This document shows positions 33,589-46,328 of a stretch of DNA of 64,000 nucleotides, piece by piece; the first letter of the stretch is position 1; every line of letters starts with the position of its first letter. The position numbers were made by a program, and so were the translations under genes. The stretch is from Pisolithus tinctorius (taxonomy: Eukaryota > Basidiomycota > Agaricomycetes > Boletales > Pisolithaceae). The notes under the pieces are model-generated. The model did no database searches, was not told the origin of the DNA, and saw nothing but the letters and a program-made list of their open reading frames with translations. Location: the NCBI GenBank assembly GCA_024663395.1, contig JANFAH010000002.1, forward strand, positions 1,488,001-1,552,000, written 5' to 3'.

Positions 33589-35314
33589 ATGTGTCTCTCT
33601 ATCATCCTACCCGCCGCCATGTCCTGCTTCATCGCCGGTGGTGCCACTTGCACCCCCTGGTACTATGCACCCACGCGGACCCACTTATCCGTCGCGCCCC
33701 TCCACGCCGGGGACCACCCCCACGGCACGATCGACAACTCTTATATCGTCGCGTTCAGGGAAGACGTGTCCCCTGCTCTGATGGGCAACTATCTCAACTT
33801 CTTGCAGATGACTCGTGCCTCAGATTCCCTCCGTGGAGATACCGTGGTTGGCAGTCTTCGTCATATCTGTGAAGGCGGGCTCGAGAGATACGCAGGCAAG
33901 TTCACTGAGCGAGTCGTGGGACAAATCCCCAGGATGCCTGAGGTCAACCTCGCGGAGAAAAATCAGGTTGTCCGCGCGACATTTTTCAACGGGCACGTTT
34001 CTCATCTCTAAATTTGTTCACGTGCTCACTCGGGTACGCGACAGTAGGGTCTGGTGCGGATAAGCCATCGACCCAAATTGACTTCCTCGATTTTCACAAA
34101 GTATGTCTACGATGACGTGGCAGCAGAGGGTGTAGACGTCTCTGTTATCGACGCAGGTATCCACGTCGAGTATGCACAGTTCGAGGACCTCGCAGCCTTG
34201 GGATTAACCGTGCTTCGCGGTGATACAGACTAATGAGAATAGTCACGGTACTCGTTGTGCCGGCACCATCGCTTCTGCAAGGTACTGCGCTGCTAAGAAA
34301 GCATGAGTGATTTCAGTCAAGGTTCTTGGCTCGAAAGGCAGTGGATCCGCGCCCACCGTCGTTACTGGAGTAAAATGGACTCGTAAGTCAGCTCTCGCGA
34401 AGGCCGAGGAAGCACGCATCGAGCGTGCTGCAACCAGAAAGGGCAAGCACAGGGGCTCCGTTGGGAACATGACGAATCTTAGCAGTGGCAAATCGACCGA
34501 TTTGGACACCACAGTGAACAGGGCTGTCGACCAGGGCTTTCACTTTGCTGTTGCTACAGATACGCACCTATTAGTTAGCTATGTCTGCGCAATCGACTTA
34601 CTAACACCCTAGTTAGGTAACGGCGATCGGAAGGCTTGCAAACACTCTCCTGCCGGTGCTGAGAAGGCAGTCACCGTTGGTGCTTCTACTCTCAGTGAAA
34701 GAGCCTACTTCTCAAACTACGGCAAATATGTCAAAGTGTGCGCTCGGTCAGTCCGCACTTGCCAGCTTTGTGTTATTTCTTTATTGTTCCGGCCTTTCCC
34801 TAGGGACCACTCCGGACATCCATCATTTGGAAACTTCGGTGAGTCTTCCTACAGGTGCGAGGCCCAAACCTGCCGAAACGCCGACCAGAGTTATTACGCC
34901 TTAAGCTAGCTAACATCAATCAAAGTCATCAACATCCTGTCTACCTGCAAGGGTGGTCATCATGCGATTGCTGCTTTTTCGGGTACCTTTATGGCTTCTC
35001 CCCCACACTGCCGGCTTCATGGCGTACTTAGTCTCCCTCCTCAGTATTCAACTCTTAAAGAATGCTGCACGTTCAGACTGGAACGACCGGTATCCTTCGA
35101 TATACACCACTGCGTACATGGCTCTTCCTCGCTGGATCGTGGCCTGCCTCCCGCCGCCTGAATTCCTTGGGCCTATTCCTTCGGACGACGTTAGCGTCCC
35201 TCACCTTAGGCCCTTAAGTGCGCATTCCTTAAGCTGTCCTCCAAGGACCCCATCAATAACGCTGGTGACGGCAGCTCCAACAAACTCATCTTCAACAGTG
35301 CCTCATCGAATTAG
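33589..35314 (+). pseudogene. subtilisin-like (S8, proteinase K type) protease pseudogene
   Basis: A signal peptide (MCLSIILPAAMSCFIAGG) precedes an I9 propeptide (NSYIVAFREDVSPALM...YAGKFTERVVGQIPRMPEV). Catalytic-domain pieces follow in order. The Asp region is VDVSVIDAGIHVEYAQFED (about 34,130). The His region is SHGTRCAGTIAS (about 34,240). Next are VKVLGSKGSGSAP (about 34,320) and SPAGAEKAVTVGAS...SNYGKYVKV (about 34,650). The serine region reads HAIAAFSGTFMASP (about 34,970). The active-site Ser of GTSMA is Phe here. One extra C after it shifts the frame before HTAGFMAYLVSLL. The Asp and His exons are also followed by out-of-frame stretches or stops. The C-terminal KLSSKDPINNAGDGSSNK...SSN-stop is still readable (stop at 35,314). 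Confidence 0.82.
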
Positions 35315-35870
35315 AAACAAATATCAGTACATCCGCACCTAATTGTTTTTTCGTGACCGTGTTCAGCCGTTGTACTCCATGTATCCTCGTTTCTTATGTA
35401 GAGTTACCACCCACGCATGACCTTGAAGAGGATGCCTGTACCATGATTGCCCATGCATGTGTCCTCTTCAAAGCTATGTACCAACATCAACGACTACGAC
35501 TGCTGCCAAGTGATGAGCTAGTCCGAGCATTGAATGACCTGGCATGGAGATACGAAAATCGTCTTAGTCCGCGCACACCAGCCAATTGAAACCCGTGGCT
35601 TTGCCACTCATCAATAACCTAGTCATGCGCATGGAAGATATACATAGTTTCCGTTTATCCCCTATCAAATGTGAGTTCCACGGTAACCTGACACATTACC
35701 GTCCATCTGATCTTCCTGCTCGTATCTGCGGCACCGCACGAACTGTGAGTCAGCCCGACATCAATCCTGCATTCTCCCAACAGCGCATAAAAAACACTCG
35801 GTTGTTCAGACGTTAGCTTATCAGCATCTCCCAGCTTTGCATCTCTTACAACCGATCAGACTCTCTTGCC
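35315..35870. other. intergenic / upstream region of monooxygenase B
   Basis: A short frame at 35,353-35,589 (DELVRALNDLAWRYENRL) is not recognised. From about 35,680 the sequence is repeated in inverted form beyond 54,537, so the outer palindrome arm starts here. Confidence 0.5.
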
Positions 35871-38213
35871 ATGGAACCTTGCACGGCTCCCATACTCGTG
35901 GTATGTCGACCCTCATTTCCTACCCTCACGGATTGATGAACACGGACACTAGGTCGGAGCAGGTCCAACGGGCCTCACCGCGGCCTTGACACTTGCCCAG
36001 AACAACGTGCCGGTTCGCATTATAGAGAAGGAACTCCACCACCGACGCGGCCAGCGCGGTCCTGGCATCCAGGTAAGTTATGTACCTCGTCTTGTATGCT
36101 CCTACAACGGCGCTAATTCTACACAGCCCCGCACATTCGAAGTCTTCCACTTTCTGCATGTCCCCGAGATCCATGAACGTGCAACGTTTCTTCCTCTGCT
36201 TCAAGAACACAACAGGGGCTCACTCGAAGCCCGCAAAACGTTTGCTATGTCACCCTACACGGAACCCACGCCTGCGATTCCATACGTGTGTACTTTTACC
36301 TGCTTGACATTCTCCTTTGTTGCATGGATAGCGCAGATGGGTCGGATAATGGGCTAACGGAGCATTGCAGTATAATCCCAAACTTATGGGTCAGAACACA
36401 CTTGAGGCAATCTTGCGCGAGCACCTTGCCAAGTTCGAGTGTACCATCGAATTAGGCACTCGACTGGTCTCGTTCACGCAAGACGACAAGTGCGTCAAGG
36501 CTAAGATTGTCAAGCATCGCGCCGATGATGGGGAGGAGCCAGAGGAAGAGATGGAGGCGGCGTATTTGGTCGGTGCCGATGGCGCGAGAGGTGTGACAAG
36601 AAAGCAACTCGAACTTGCGTTTGTCGGCTCCACATTGAGGGAGGATCATGTTGTGTTGGGCGATATCCGTTTAGAAGTTAAAGGGCTTGATCGCGAGGTA
36701 CGCTTTGACTTCTGCACGGACAAAACATGTCAACTAATCGGTCCTTCCAGTACTGGCACTATTTTGGCACGATGTCGCAAGATATGTACGTTGCGGCGTG
36801 ACCTTCAGTATCGCGCACCAGCTAACGCATTGCGATTGTTAGGATCTCGTTGCGCCCTACTGACGAGCTTGGCAAGGACGGATACCAGATCTTGATCGGC
36901 AGTCATGTACGCGACATGAAAGGCCTCGCCCAAGACGAAGAGGCTCTGTTGAATTGTATCAAGGATTTCATCGGCCTCGGTGATGATGTCAACGTCAAGG
37001 AGGTGATGTGGGTTTCGGAATTTAGGTGCATTTAAATTCCATGAGTTGGAACAGTTGTTGATGCCTTTGGCGACTAGACCCAACATGAGAATGGTGAACA
37101 AGTTTGGTATGGGAAGGGCTTTCGTTGCTGGAGGTGCGAATTCTTGCCCGTGCTCAACATTGTGTACTTCTCCCCTGTTTCTTCTTCTCTGATTTTAGAT
37201 GCTGCGCAGTGAGTATACATGTCTGGTGACATTCGATGAAGATCAACTGACCCCATTTGACAGTGTACACAGCCCAACCGGTGGGCAAGGTTTAAACACG
37301 AGTGTCCAAGATGCGGTAAGACCACGTTACTCTCATCAACGTCCGAAACGTCATGGTCACTTGTGCTCAACAGTTCAACCTTGCCTGGAAACTTGCATTG
37401 GTCTACAAGGGCTTATCCCCAGCTTCCCTCCTCGATACTTACACCACCGAACGACTCCCCGTCATCACTGAAATGCTCGGCCTCACCACTGAGATCCTCA
37501 AACTCACCTTCGGCGAGTCCAAGCCCGCAGACGCACAGATATCGGCTGACGGTAGCGACAACACAAAGAAAGTGGAGTCGAACCTGGAGCGTGCCATGCA
37601 TCGTGGCAAGAATATGTACATGCTCGGCGTGAATTACCGCACTAGCCCGATTGTGGTCGACGAGTTTGCACCCGTGTCGACCCCCGGAGTCGCAGTCGTA
37701 CACAGTGCATATGGAAGCATCCAAGAGGGTGTTTTGCGAGCTGGTGATCGTGCACCCGATGCGCCAGGACTCCTACGGGTCCTGCAGACAGGAGGACCTG
37801 GGAACACTCGTCTTTTTGACATCTTCGCACCGATGTATCATACCGTTCTCATATTCGCACCTGCGTCGGTCGTCCCCGTCGTATCGTCCGTGCTTGCGAC
37901 TCTAAAACAGGGCGTCCCGATAAACGGGTTAGTGAGACCCCTGATCGTGCTTCCTGGGCGCCCCTCTGATTTAGATGGGGGAGTCGAAACACTTTCTGTG
38001 CAAGATCAGGCTGCCGACGTGGAAATATTCGTCGACCAGGCGGGCCATGCGTACAGAGGGTATTTCATCGAGAAAGACAAGACTAAGGTCATTGTTGTAC
38101 GTCCGGATGGGGTGGTCGGTGCGATTGCGCGTGGCGCGGAGGGGTTGGGACGATACTTGGAGGGCGTGTTTGGGGAGAAGCGAGGTGTGGGTGGTAAGGT
38201 GGAGGTGATGTAG
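35871..38213 (+). CDS. FAD-dependent aromatic monooxygenase (copy B)
   Basis: Ten exons join in phase: 35871-35900, 35953-36072, 36127-36285, 36371-36697, 36751-36785, 36843-37025, 37078-37133, 37199-37208, 37264-37315, 37374-38213; 603 residues. FAD_binding_3 signatures are VGAGPTGLTAALTLAQ (Rossmann GxGxxG), YLVGADGARGVTRK (DG motif) and AGDAAHVHSPTGGQGLN (GD motif), the last assembled across two introns and a 10-nt exon. The C-terminal third (LGVNYRTSPIVVDEFAP; AGDRAPDAPG; EIFVDQAGHAYRGYF; VVRPDGVVGAI) is the thioredoxin-like domain of phenol 2-monooxygenase/PCP-hydroxylase-type enzymes. Likely reaction: NAD(P)H- and O2-dependent hydroxylation of an aromatic substrate, unidentified. It pairs with the inverted copy at 52,206-54,537. 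Confidence 0.9.
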
Positions 38214-39087
38214 ATAGAGGTCTCAGGCGAGTTTGTCGTCCGTTCCAAGTGGTGGTGTTGCCTCCGGATTTACACTGAACTTGGACCTCGCATGTTCCAT
38301 TGTGCAATGATAACATTGTAAGACGTAGCGCGCATTTACCCAGGCGGAAAGTGTTCAAAATAGATTCAGCAGAGAGAGAGCAGTCGAGACACATGCCCGA
38401 CGGGCACAATGACTGCACAAAGTACAGTAGACTTCGCAGTTGGGCAGCCAATTTTTTTACATCATGAGAATGATGCAGTAGTGACAGTATGTGTGATGAA
38501 TTGTGACATATGTGAGCACGTGATTCAACTTCCTAATAAAGTAGCAGTCTACTTTGCACATCTCTCGAGACAGCGTACCGCGGAACCTACGGAGCAACCG
38601 TGCCAAATGCAACGACCAGTAGTGATGGGCCGTATACATGAACTAACTCATCACACGAGCAGGTCCCCCTCCATGGTGGAGTCGACTTCATCTCGTAGTC
38701 GGGGCGATGACTGTGTACGTCACTGGGTATCGTTTGTCCCCGCCGTCGTTTCACTCGGCCCATGAGGCGTGCTCTAGCTCAGCCGTAGTATCAGTCGCCT
38801 GCACCTGAGGCAAGGCCGTGGTTGGTGGTCTCAGATTGACCACCCGCTCAATCGTTTATCTAGTCAGAATGCCGCCACACGGGAAACAGTGAACGTTTCA
38901 AATCGCCATGACGAATGGTAAGCTGTAATGAACCTTGCACCGCCGCAATGCTGGACCGCTCCCTTGATAAGTTCCCGGTTTGTTAGATATAGGCCCTTAA
39001 GTCGCTGGCTAGCACCTCAACTGCGTCCGCATTCCCAACGATCAACCCCCTCCACGTAATTCAGAGAAACTTATCATCGGACACAGC
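38214..39087. other. spacer between monooxygenases B and C, inverted counterparts on the right arm
   Basis: 38,230-38,300 matches (inverted) 52,140-52,205. 38,640-38,830 matches (inverted) both 46,600-46,800 and 51,668-51,800. No gene. The right part serves as the promoter of copy C. Confidence 0.6.
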
Positions 39088-41434
39088 ATGGCAACTTGCA
39101 CAGTACCCGTACTTGTGGTACGTTCAATTTTGTCTGCTTACTCGCACCGAGTGCCCATCAGAATTGCAGGTCGGAGCAGGCCCAGCGGGCCTGGCCGTAG
39201 CCTTGGCGCTTGCACGGAGCAGTGTACCAGTGCGTATCATAGAAAAAGAGCCTCGATACCGACGCGGCCAGCGCGGTGCGGGTATCCAGGTAAGCTACGC
39301 ATACTTCAAATGGCCCCATTAAGTAAATATATTCCAGCCTCGCACATTCGAAGTTTTTCACTTCCTGCGTGTTCCCGAGATCCACGAACGCGCAACCTTT
39401 TTCCCCCTGCTTCAGGAACACAACAAGGGTTCTCTCGAACCTCTGAATACGTTCCCCATGACACCCTATATGGAACCCACACCGGCGATCCCATACGTGC
39501 GTACTGTTACCTTTAGGTCCCTATTGTCAACCTGTACAGAAACCGGGGATTATGCACTAATGGAACGTCACAGCATAACTTCAAAGCAATGGGTCAACAT
39601 GTACTCGAAGCAATCCTGCGCGAGCACCTCGCCAAGCTTGGTTGCACCGTCGAGTTAGGCACTCGACTGGTATCGTTTACCCAAGACGAGAAATGCGTCA
39701 GAGTGAAGATTGCCAAGCATCGCGGCGACGACGGGGAAGAAGTCGAGGAGGATATAGAAGTGGCGTACTTGATCGGGGCAGATGGAGCGAAGAGTGTGAC
39801 GAGGAAGCAACTTGGGCTTACCTTTCTTGGAACTACCAGGGAAGATGACTTCCTGGTAGGAGGGGATATCCGTTTGGAAGTTAAGGGCCTTGATCGGGAC
39901 GTATGTGTCTGCTCCTTTACGGACGACACCAGTGAGAGGACTGACTCATCTTTACAGCACTGGCACTGGTTCGGCACGGTGTCGCAAGATGTGTAGGTTT
40001 CGCACTGCGTGTGCCAAGATACCAGCTGACGGACTGCAATTGGTAGGATCACACTCCGCCCTACTAATGAACTTGGAAAGGATGGATGGCAGGTCGGTAT
40101 AAGTAGTGGCACAACTGACCTTAAAGGTCTCGCCCGAGACGAGGAGGCTCTCGTGAGTTGTATAAAAGACTTCATAGGCCTCGGAGACGATGTCAAAGTC
40201 AAAGAGGTGATGTGGGTCTCAGAGTTCAGGTGGGTCTAGTTTGTTTTGTTGGCAATGTTGGTTTGATGGCTTCGTGGACTAGACCCAACATACGGCTTGT
40301 GAATAAGTTTGGAGTGGGGAGGATTTTTATTTGTGGAGGTACGGATATGGCCTGTGCTCAAGTTTCGCATTGTTCATCTGTGTTATCCGCCGACGTCAGA
40401 CGCTGCCCAGTTAGTAACTTGCCAAGAACAACCACCAATTTTGCTAACGCTTTAACTAGTGCACACAGTCCAGCTGGCGGACAAGGTCTGAACTCAAGTG
40501 TTCAGGATGCAGTAAGACGTAACCCAGTCAAAATTACAAGCTCGAGCTAACACACTCTTGGCAGCTTAATATTGCCTGGAAAATTGCATTGGTCTACAAA
40601 GGCTTGTCCCCAGCATCCCTTCTCGACACTTACACCATCGAACGGCTCCCTGTGATTACTGAAATGCTTGGTTTCACCACCGAACTGCACAATCGCACGT
40701 TTGATCATTCCAGTGTCGAGCGTACCCCACGATCAACTTCTGGCGAAACCGCCAGCTCAAAACAAGTGAAACCCAACTTGGAACATTCAATGCGTCGCGG
40801 AGAGAAGATGTACATGCTCGGCGTGAATTATCGTAATAGCCCGATCGTCATCGACGAGTTTGCGCCCACTCCTACATCGGGAGCCGAAGTAACATACAGC
40901 GCGTACGGAGATACCCAAGAAGGCGTCTTGCTCGCCGGTGATCGTGCACCTGATGCACCGGGACTCGTGCCCGTCATTTCACCCAACCGTGCATCCTGCA
41001 GCATTTCGAGTGGTTCTCAGTCAAATGGAATGGCTGGGAGCACCCGTATGTTTGATATCTTCGCGTTGACGCATCACACCGTTATCATCTTCGCACCGGC
41101 CCTGGCTGACACCCAAGTGCGATCGGTACTGGTGATGCTAGACCAGAGTGTCCGAAAGGAATTTGTAAGGCGCGTAATCATACTTCCTGGACCTCCCTCC
41201 GAGTTAGATGGACGTGTCGAGATGCCCTCTGGGGACGACCAAGCCATCGACGCGGAAGTACTCGTCGATCAGGCGGGTCATGCGCACCAAGGGTATGTTG
41301 TCGAGAAGCAGGAGATCAAAGTCGTGGTCGTGCGTCCGGATGGGGTCGTGGGTGCAATTGTGCGTGGTGTGACGGGGTTGGAGCAATACTTCGAGGGCGT
41401 GTTTGGGAAGACGGAGTGTATGCGCACCAGGTAG
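39088..41434 (+). CDS. FAD-dependent aromatic monooxygenase (copy C)
   Basis: Same ten-exon design as copy B, all joins checked in frame. It starts MATCTVPVLV, then GAGPAGLAVALALARSSVP. The middle exon carries MGQHVLEAILREHLAKLG and YLIGADGAKSVTRK. Exons then give VITLRPTNELGKDGW, the GDAAHAHSPAGGQGLNSS motif across the 10-nt exon, and a last exon from LNIAWKIALVYKGL to MRTR-stop. The C-terminal thioredoxin-like domain is complete (MLGVNYRNSPIVIDEF; VLVDQAGHAHQGYV). It forms a distinct subtype with copy D (shared GDTQEGVL, SGSQSNGMA), clearly different from B/F. Likely flavoprotein hydroxylase; substrate unknown. Confidence 0.88.
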
Positions 41435-42146
41435 GACCAATTCTCGTACTGCCCCGTCAATTCAGGCGTGGACAACATAATCCCAGCTTCTATGCCCGTG
41501 CCCATATCTAAAACACTCCCCCCTCTTCGAAATTTTGTGACCGCACATGATGCCTGGGTAGTCACGGGATATTTTCGCCTATAGATTTATCAAAATACTG
41601 TGACCTTAGGCTACCTAATCCTCCATCCCTTCCCCCGGTCTTATCTGCACCGCAAAATCATCCAGGTTCATGAAATCCGACTCCTTTTGATTGTACCATT
41701 TTGCATCATTGTGTCCGAAAGGTAGCACTTGGCGAACGAGCTCCATGGAAGCCCTATCTTACCTCGGATAGTCCGCTAAAAAATCATCTGCGTTCAAGCC
41801 ATGCTAGTACGGATCATGCCCGGCTGCGCTGACGACCTTCCACGTCGTTTCGGCACACACATAAATTCGGATACTGTACCTTGAATGCTCTTCTGTGAGC
41901 TCCAATGTAGTGCGAGCGCAAGAGACTATTGGTATTGCCCGTGACAATGAAGGGTTGGAGGATCGTCGATACTACGCTCAGCTGCAAGTGTCATATACGG
42001 CCCGGTATCTTCCTGCTCACCCGCAGAAACCTTGGTCGAAAAAAAAGCACATTCTCGTCATTGACACACGCAGACGAACTGTCCGGCCACCGCCCCGGCT
42101 TCACCTGAATGAAAAATGCTGACATCGAGGGTTCGTCGAGTACGTA
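41435..42146. other. palindrome centre, left part; no gene recognised
   Basis: The inverted similarity between C and D stops shortly after their stop codons. Nothing recognisable here. Confidence 0.4.
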
Positions 42147-42790
42147 TCATTTGTCAAGCAAGACGGGAATGATGATGTTGATGCCGTTCTGGCAATTGTA
42201 GCATACGAATGTGGCACCCCTCAATAAGCCAGAAACCACAGACCTCGTGTTCACAACGGACTCGTCATCTGCATCTTCGAAAGCATCTTCGAGAATGGTG
42301 CAGACGTTACAGCTGGAGGTAATCTGTTCGCTGACCCGGATGCCATGAACACTTTGTTTGATTTCCCTGGTGATGTGTGAAAATACGGGCACGAAGAACA
42401 GAGCAGCACGAGTCTCGCCATGTTTCGCACTCTTGACATTGGGAACCTTGCAGAGGTAGCCCCAAGCCTTCGTACCTTCTGGTGGATAAGCCGACCCTAA
42501 CAATCGTAGCAGCAGTCAGCACCTCAATGCAAAAGCGAGATGAGAAAGACATGCCTTTACCTTCTCTCGGATCACGAAGATTGAAAGGGATTGTAAAGAC
42601 CAAAGAAGCCAGCTGATGGACCATACGAGACTTTCCTGCTGAAGAGTTCTGGATGATTGCAGAAGAAGAAACGTAGACCCCGTACGACCCATGAAATTAA
42701 TGTTGTTCAGTACCACCTCCCGGTATTTTCCATGGTATTGAGGTGTCCAGGCTACGGACGAGGCTTTTGACGGAGCTTCGATCGGTGCAG
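42147..42790 (-). pseudogene. fragment of a P-loop NTPase of the basidiomycete Crinkler-associated / hypothetical ATPase type
   Basis: A minus-strand exon carries YVSSSAIIQNSSAGKSRMVHQLA and VFTIPFNLRDPREG (42,690-42,560), with a degenerate Walker A (SSAGKSR). After a short intron it joins in phase to SAYPPEGTKAWGYL, continues through CNVCTILEDAFEDADDE, and stops at 42,147. This SxGKSRMV...VFTIPFNLR...AYPP pattern is typical of a large basidiomycete family of several hundred residues. Here only about 190 residues remain and the N-terminal context (TPQYHGKYRE) is short, so it is probably truncated. Family naming is from memory of the motif; function unknown. It sits at the centre of the palindrome. 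Confidence 0.55.
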
Positions 42791-44000
42791 TCAGGATACA
42801 AAGCCGCGGAAAGACTCACCCACTAAGATACCAACCACAAGAATGGGACAGATATCATCAGACAATACGTGGGGACCAGGTCAGTCGGTACTCACAACGC
42901 GTGCTCACGGTTTGGCCACTAGTAATCTGTTCTCCACCCCCCAGTGTTGCGGTCCTCGCCTGTTAGAATAGCTAACAAAGGTGATAGTAAGTGAGGTATA
43001 TGACAAAAACATCTGAGCTGCTCGCAGGACAGGTCCTCATAGACACCGGTGTCAATGGCACTTTCCAAAACTTTCGGAACACTATGATTGCCATCGATCG
43101 ACTTCGGACACCCAGTTTTGCTCGGACATAGCCTCGCGCGTGCATCGTACCATGGGAGTAGACTGTGAAGCTGTACCGCAGTCAGGGCTAGTAGCGCGGC
43201 GCCCGCTGTGCCAATATAGACTTATTACGACCGTGATACGTACATGTGTTCGCACTCGCTGGTTTCCATGTCTCTTCAAGAGGGCTTTCTCGTTTAATCC
43301 GTTTGGCACTGGGTTCATGTTCAAGGTGTAAGGCGGAGTGTTTGGACATGGCAGGAGGTGTATGGCACAGATTTGTGGGGTACTAAGGTGTACTGGATTC
43401 CGTGCGTACCTTTGAAGGGACAAAGCTTGGTTGTGGTTATCGAAGATGAAAACTTGACGCTTGAAGAACAGGGAATCCACTTCACCTAGCCCATGATCAT
43501 GTAACTAAATGGGAACGCCCAAGAGAGCACGTCTTGAGCATAGATGGGTCTTTGGGAGACCATCTGAGACAACATCAGGGCTCCATGGAGCTCGTCCGCC
43601 AAGCGTTACCTTTCTAATATGATGATGACACAAAAGGGTAGGGTCAAGGGGAATCGGATTCCATGAATTAAACCCGGATTGTTTTGCGGAGCAGACGGGA
43701 CTGGGGAAGGGGTGGAGGGTTCCGGTTAGGGCTCCTGGCGTACAGCGACAGCCTACTGGAGCCACGTTGGTAAAGGTTACTGAATTATGTAATTGATCTA
43801 GCATGCTGCATCCCATATCCAATTGTGTATGGAATGTCTGAGTACACACAGAAATCTATGGACACAAATCATCCGGTGACTACGCAGGCGCCGCGTACGA
43901 TTGAAGGAAGTCTTTGAAGAGGGGATTATATGAGTATGGGTATAGAAACTGGGGTTATGTCGTCCCTGCCGAAATTGACGGGCCAGTACGAGAATTGATC
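42791..44000. other. palindrome centre, right part; no gene recognised
   Basis: Short open frames on both strands (for example 43,082-43,480 and 43,505-43,849, minus) show no family signature. This asymmetric spacer separates the two innermost arms. Confidence 0.35.
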
Positions 44001-46328
44001 CTACTTGGCGCGCATACCCTCCGTCTTCCCAAACACACCCTCAAAGTATTGTTCCAACCCCGTCACACCGCGCACAATTGCACCCACTACCCCGTCCGGA
44101 CGTACGACCACAACTTTGATCTCCTGCTTCTCGACAACATACCCCCGGTACGCGTGACCAGCCTGATCGACGAGTATATCCGCGTCGATGGCTTGGCCTT
44201 CCCCAGAAGACATATCGACGGGCCTGTCCGCTTCGGGAAAAGGTCCAGGAAGCACAACTACGCGCCTTACCAACTTCTTCCGGAGGCTCTGATCCAGGGT
44301 CAATAGTACCGATCGCACTTCAGCGTCAGCAAAGGCCGGTGCGAAGATGATAACGGTGTGATGCGTCGACGCGAAGATATCAAACATACGGGTGCTCACA
44401 GCCATTCCATTTGACTGAGAACCACTCGAAATGCTGCATGATGCGCGGTTCAGTGAAGTGGGTACGAGTCCCGGTGCATCAGGTGCACGATCGCCTGCCC
44501 GCAAGACGCCCTCTTGAGTGTCCCCATACGCACTATGTGTTCCTTCAGCTCCCGAAGCAGGAGTGGGCGCGAACTCGTCGACGACGATCGGGCTGTTACG
44601 ATAGTTCACGCCCAGCATGTACAGCTTCCCTCCGCGACGCATTGCATCTTCCAAGTTAAATTTTACTTGTTTTGAGCTGTCGTTTTCACCATTGGATTGG
44701 TCAAACGTGCGATCGTGCAGTTCGGTGGTGAAACCAAGCATTTCAGTAATCACGGGCAGCCGTTCGGTGGTATAAGTGTCGAGGAGGGATGCTGGGGATA
44801 GGCCTTTGTAAACCAATGCAATTTTCCAGGCCACGTTAAGCTGTCAAGGGTATGTTAGCTCGAACTTGTGATTTGGAGCGGGTTACGCCTTACTGCATCC
44901 TGGACACTTGAATTCAGACCTTGCCCGCCAGCTGGACTGTGGACACTGCTTGAAGCGTCAGTAAAAGTGGATAATTGTTCCTACTAAGTTACTAACTGAG
45001 CAGCATCTGACATGGTTGAATAACAGGTGAGCAATGTGAAACTCGAACACATGCCAGATCCGTACCTCCACAAACAAAAATCCTTCCCACTCCAAACTTA
45101 TTCACAAGCCGTATGTTGGGTCTAGTCCACGAAGCCGTCAAAATTCGCACCAAACCAAGATTACCAACAAAGCAAACAAAACGCACCTGAACTCTGAAAC
45201 ACAAATGACCTCTTTGACCTGCACATCGTCTCCGAGGCCTAGGAAGTCTTTTATACAGTTCACGACAGCCTCTTCGTCTCGAACGAGACCTCTAAGGTCA
45301 GTTTTGCGACTACTCATCACGAACTGCCATCCATCCCTGCCAAGTTCGTCAGTAGGGCGGAGTGTGATCCTGCCAATTGCAACCCGTCAGCTGACGCTAT
45401 GTTGCAGGTGGCACGAAACCTACATGGCTTGCGACATTGTGCCGAAAAAGTGCCAGTGCTGCAAAGACGAGTCAGTTTTCTCACTGGTGTCGTCCGTAAA
45501 GGAGTGGACACATACGTCCCGATCAAGGCCCTTGGCTTCCAAACGGATATCCCCTAGTACTATCAAATCATCTTCCCTGGTAGTTCCAAGAAAGGTAAGC
45601 CCGAGTTGCTTCCTCGTCACACCTTTCGCTCCATCTGCACCGATCAAGTACGCCACTTCTATATCCTCCTCGACTTCTTCCTCGTCGTCGCCGCGACGCT
45701 TTGCAACCTTCACTCTAACGCATTTCTCGTCTTGGGTAAACGATACCAGTTGAGTGCCTAACTCGATGGTGCAACCAAGCTTGGCGAGGTGCTCGCGCAT
45801 GATTGCTTCCAGTACATGTTGACCCATTGCTTTGCAGTTATACTATGACGTTCCATTAGTGCATAATTCCCGGTCTCTACACAGGTTGACAGTAGGGACC
45901 TAAAGGTAACAGTACGCACGTATGGGATCGCCGGTGTGGGTTCCATATATGGTGTCATGGGGAACGTATTCAGAGATTCGAGAGAACCCTTGTCGTGCTC
46001 CTGAAGTAGGGGAAAAAAGGCTGCGCGTTCGTGGACCTCGGGAACATGCAGGAAGTGGAAAGCTTCGAATGTACGAGGCTGGAATGCATTGGCTTCGTAG
46101 AGGAATTTGAAGAATGCGCAGCTTACCTGAATGCCCGCACCACGCTGTCCACGTCGGTATTGGGGTTCTTTCTCTATGATACGCACTGGCACATTATTCC
46201 TCGCAAGCGTCAAGGCCGCGACCAGGCCTGCTGGACCTGCTCCGACCTGAAATTCTGATTGGAACTCGGAGGAGTTAGGCAGACAAGATTAAACGCACCA
46301 CAAGTACGGGAGTCGTGCAAGTTGTCAT
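44001..46328 (-). CDS. FAD-dependent aromatic monooxygenase (copy D)
   Basis: Mirror-image partner of copy C. Start ATG at 46,328 (MTTCTTPVLV), stop at 44,001 (MRAK-stop). Exon joins again restore GAGPAGL, YLIGADGAKGVTRK, ITLRPTDELG and the GDAAHVHSPAGGQGLNSS motif through a 10-nt exon. The last exon starts LNVAWKIALVYKGL. No stop or frameshift found. Typical flavoprotein hydroxylase with thioredoxin-like C-terminal domain. Confidence 0.88.
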
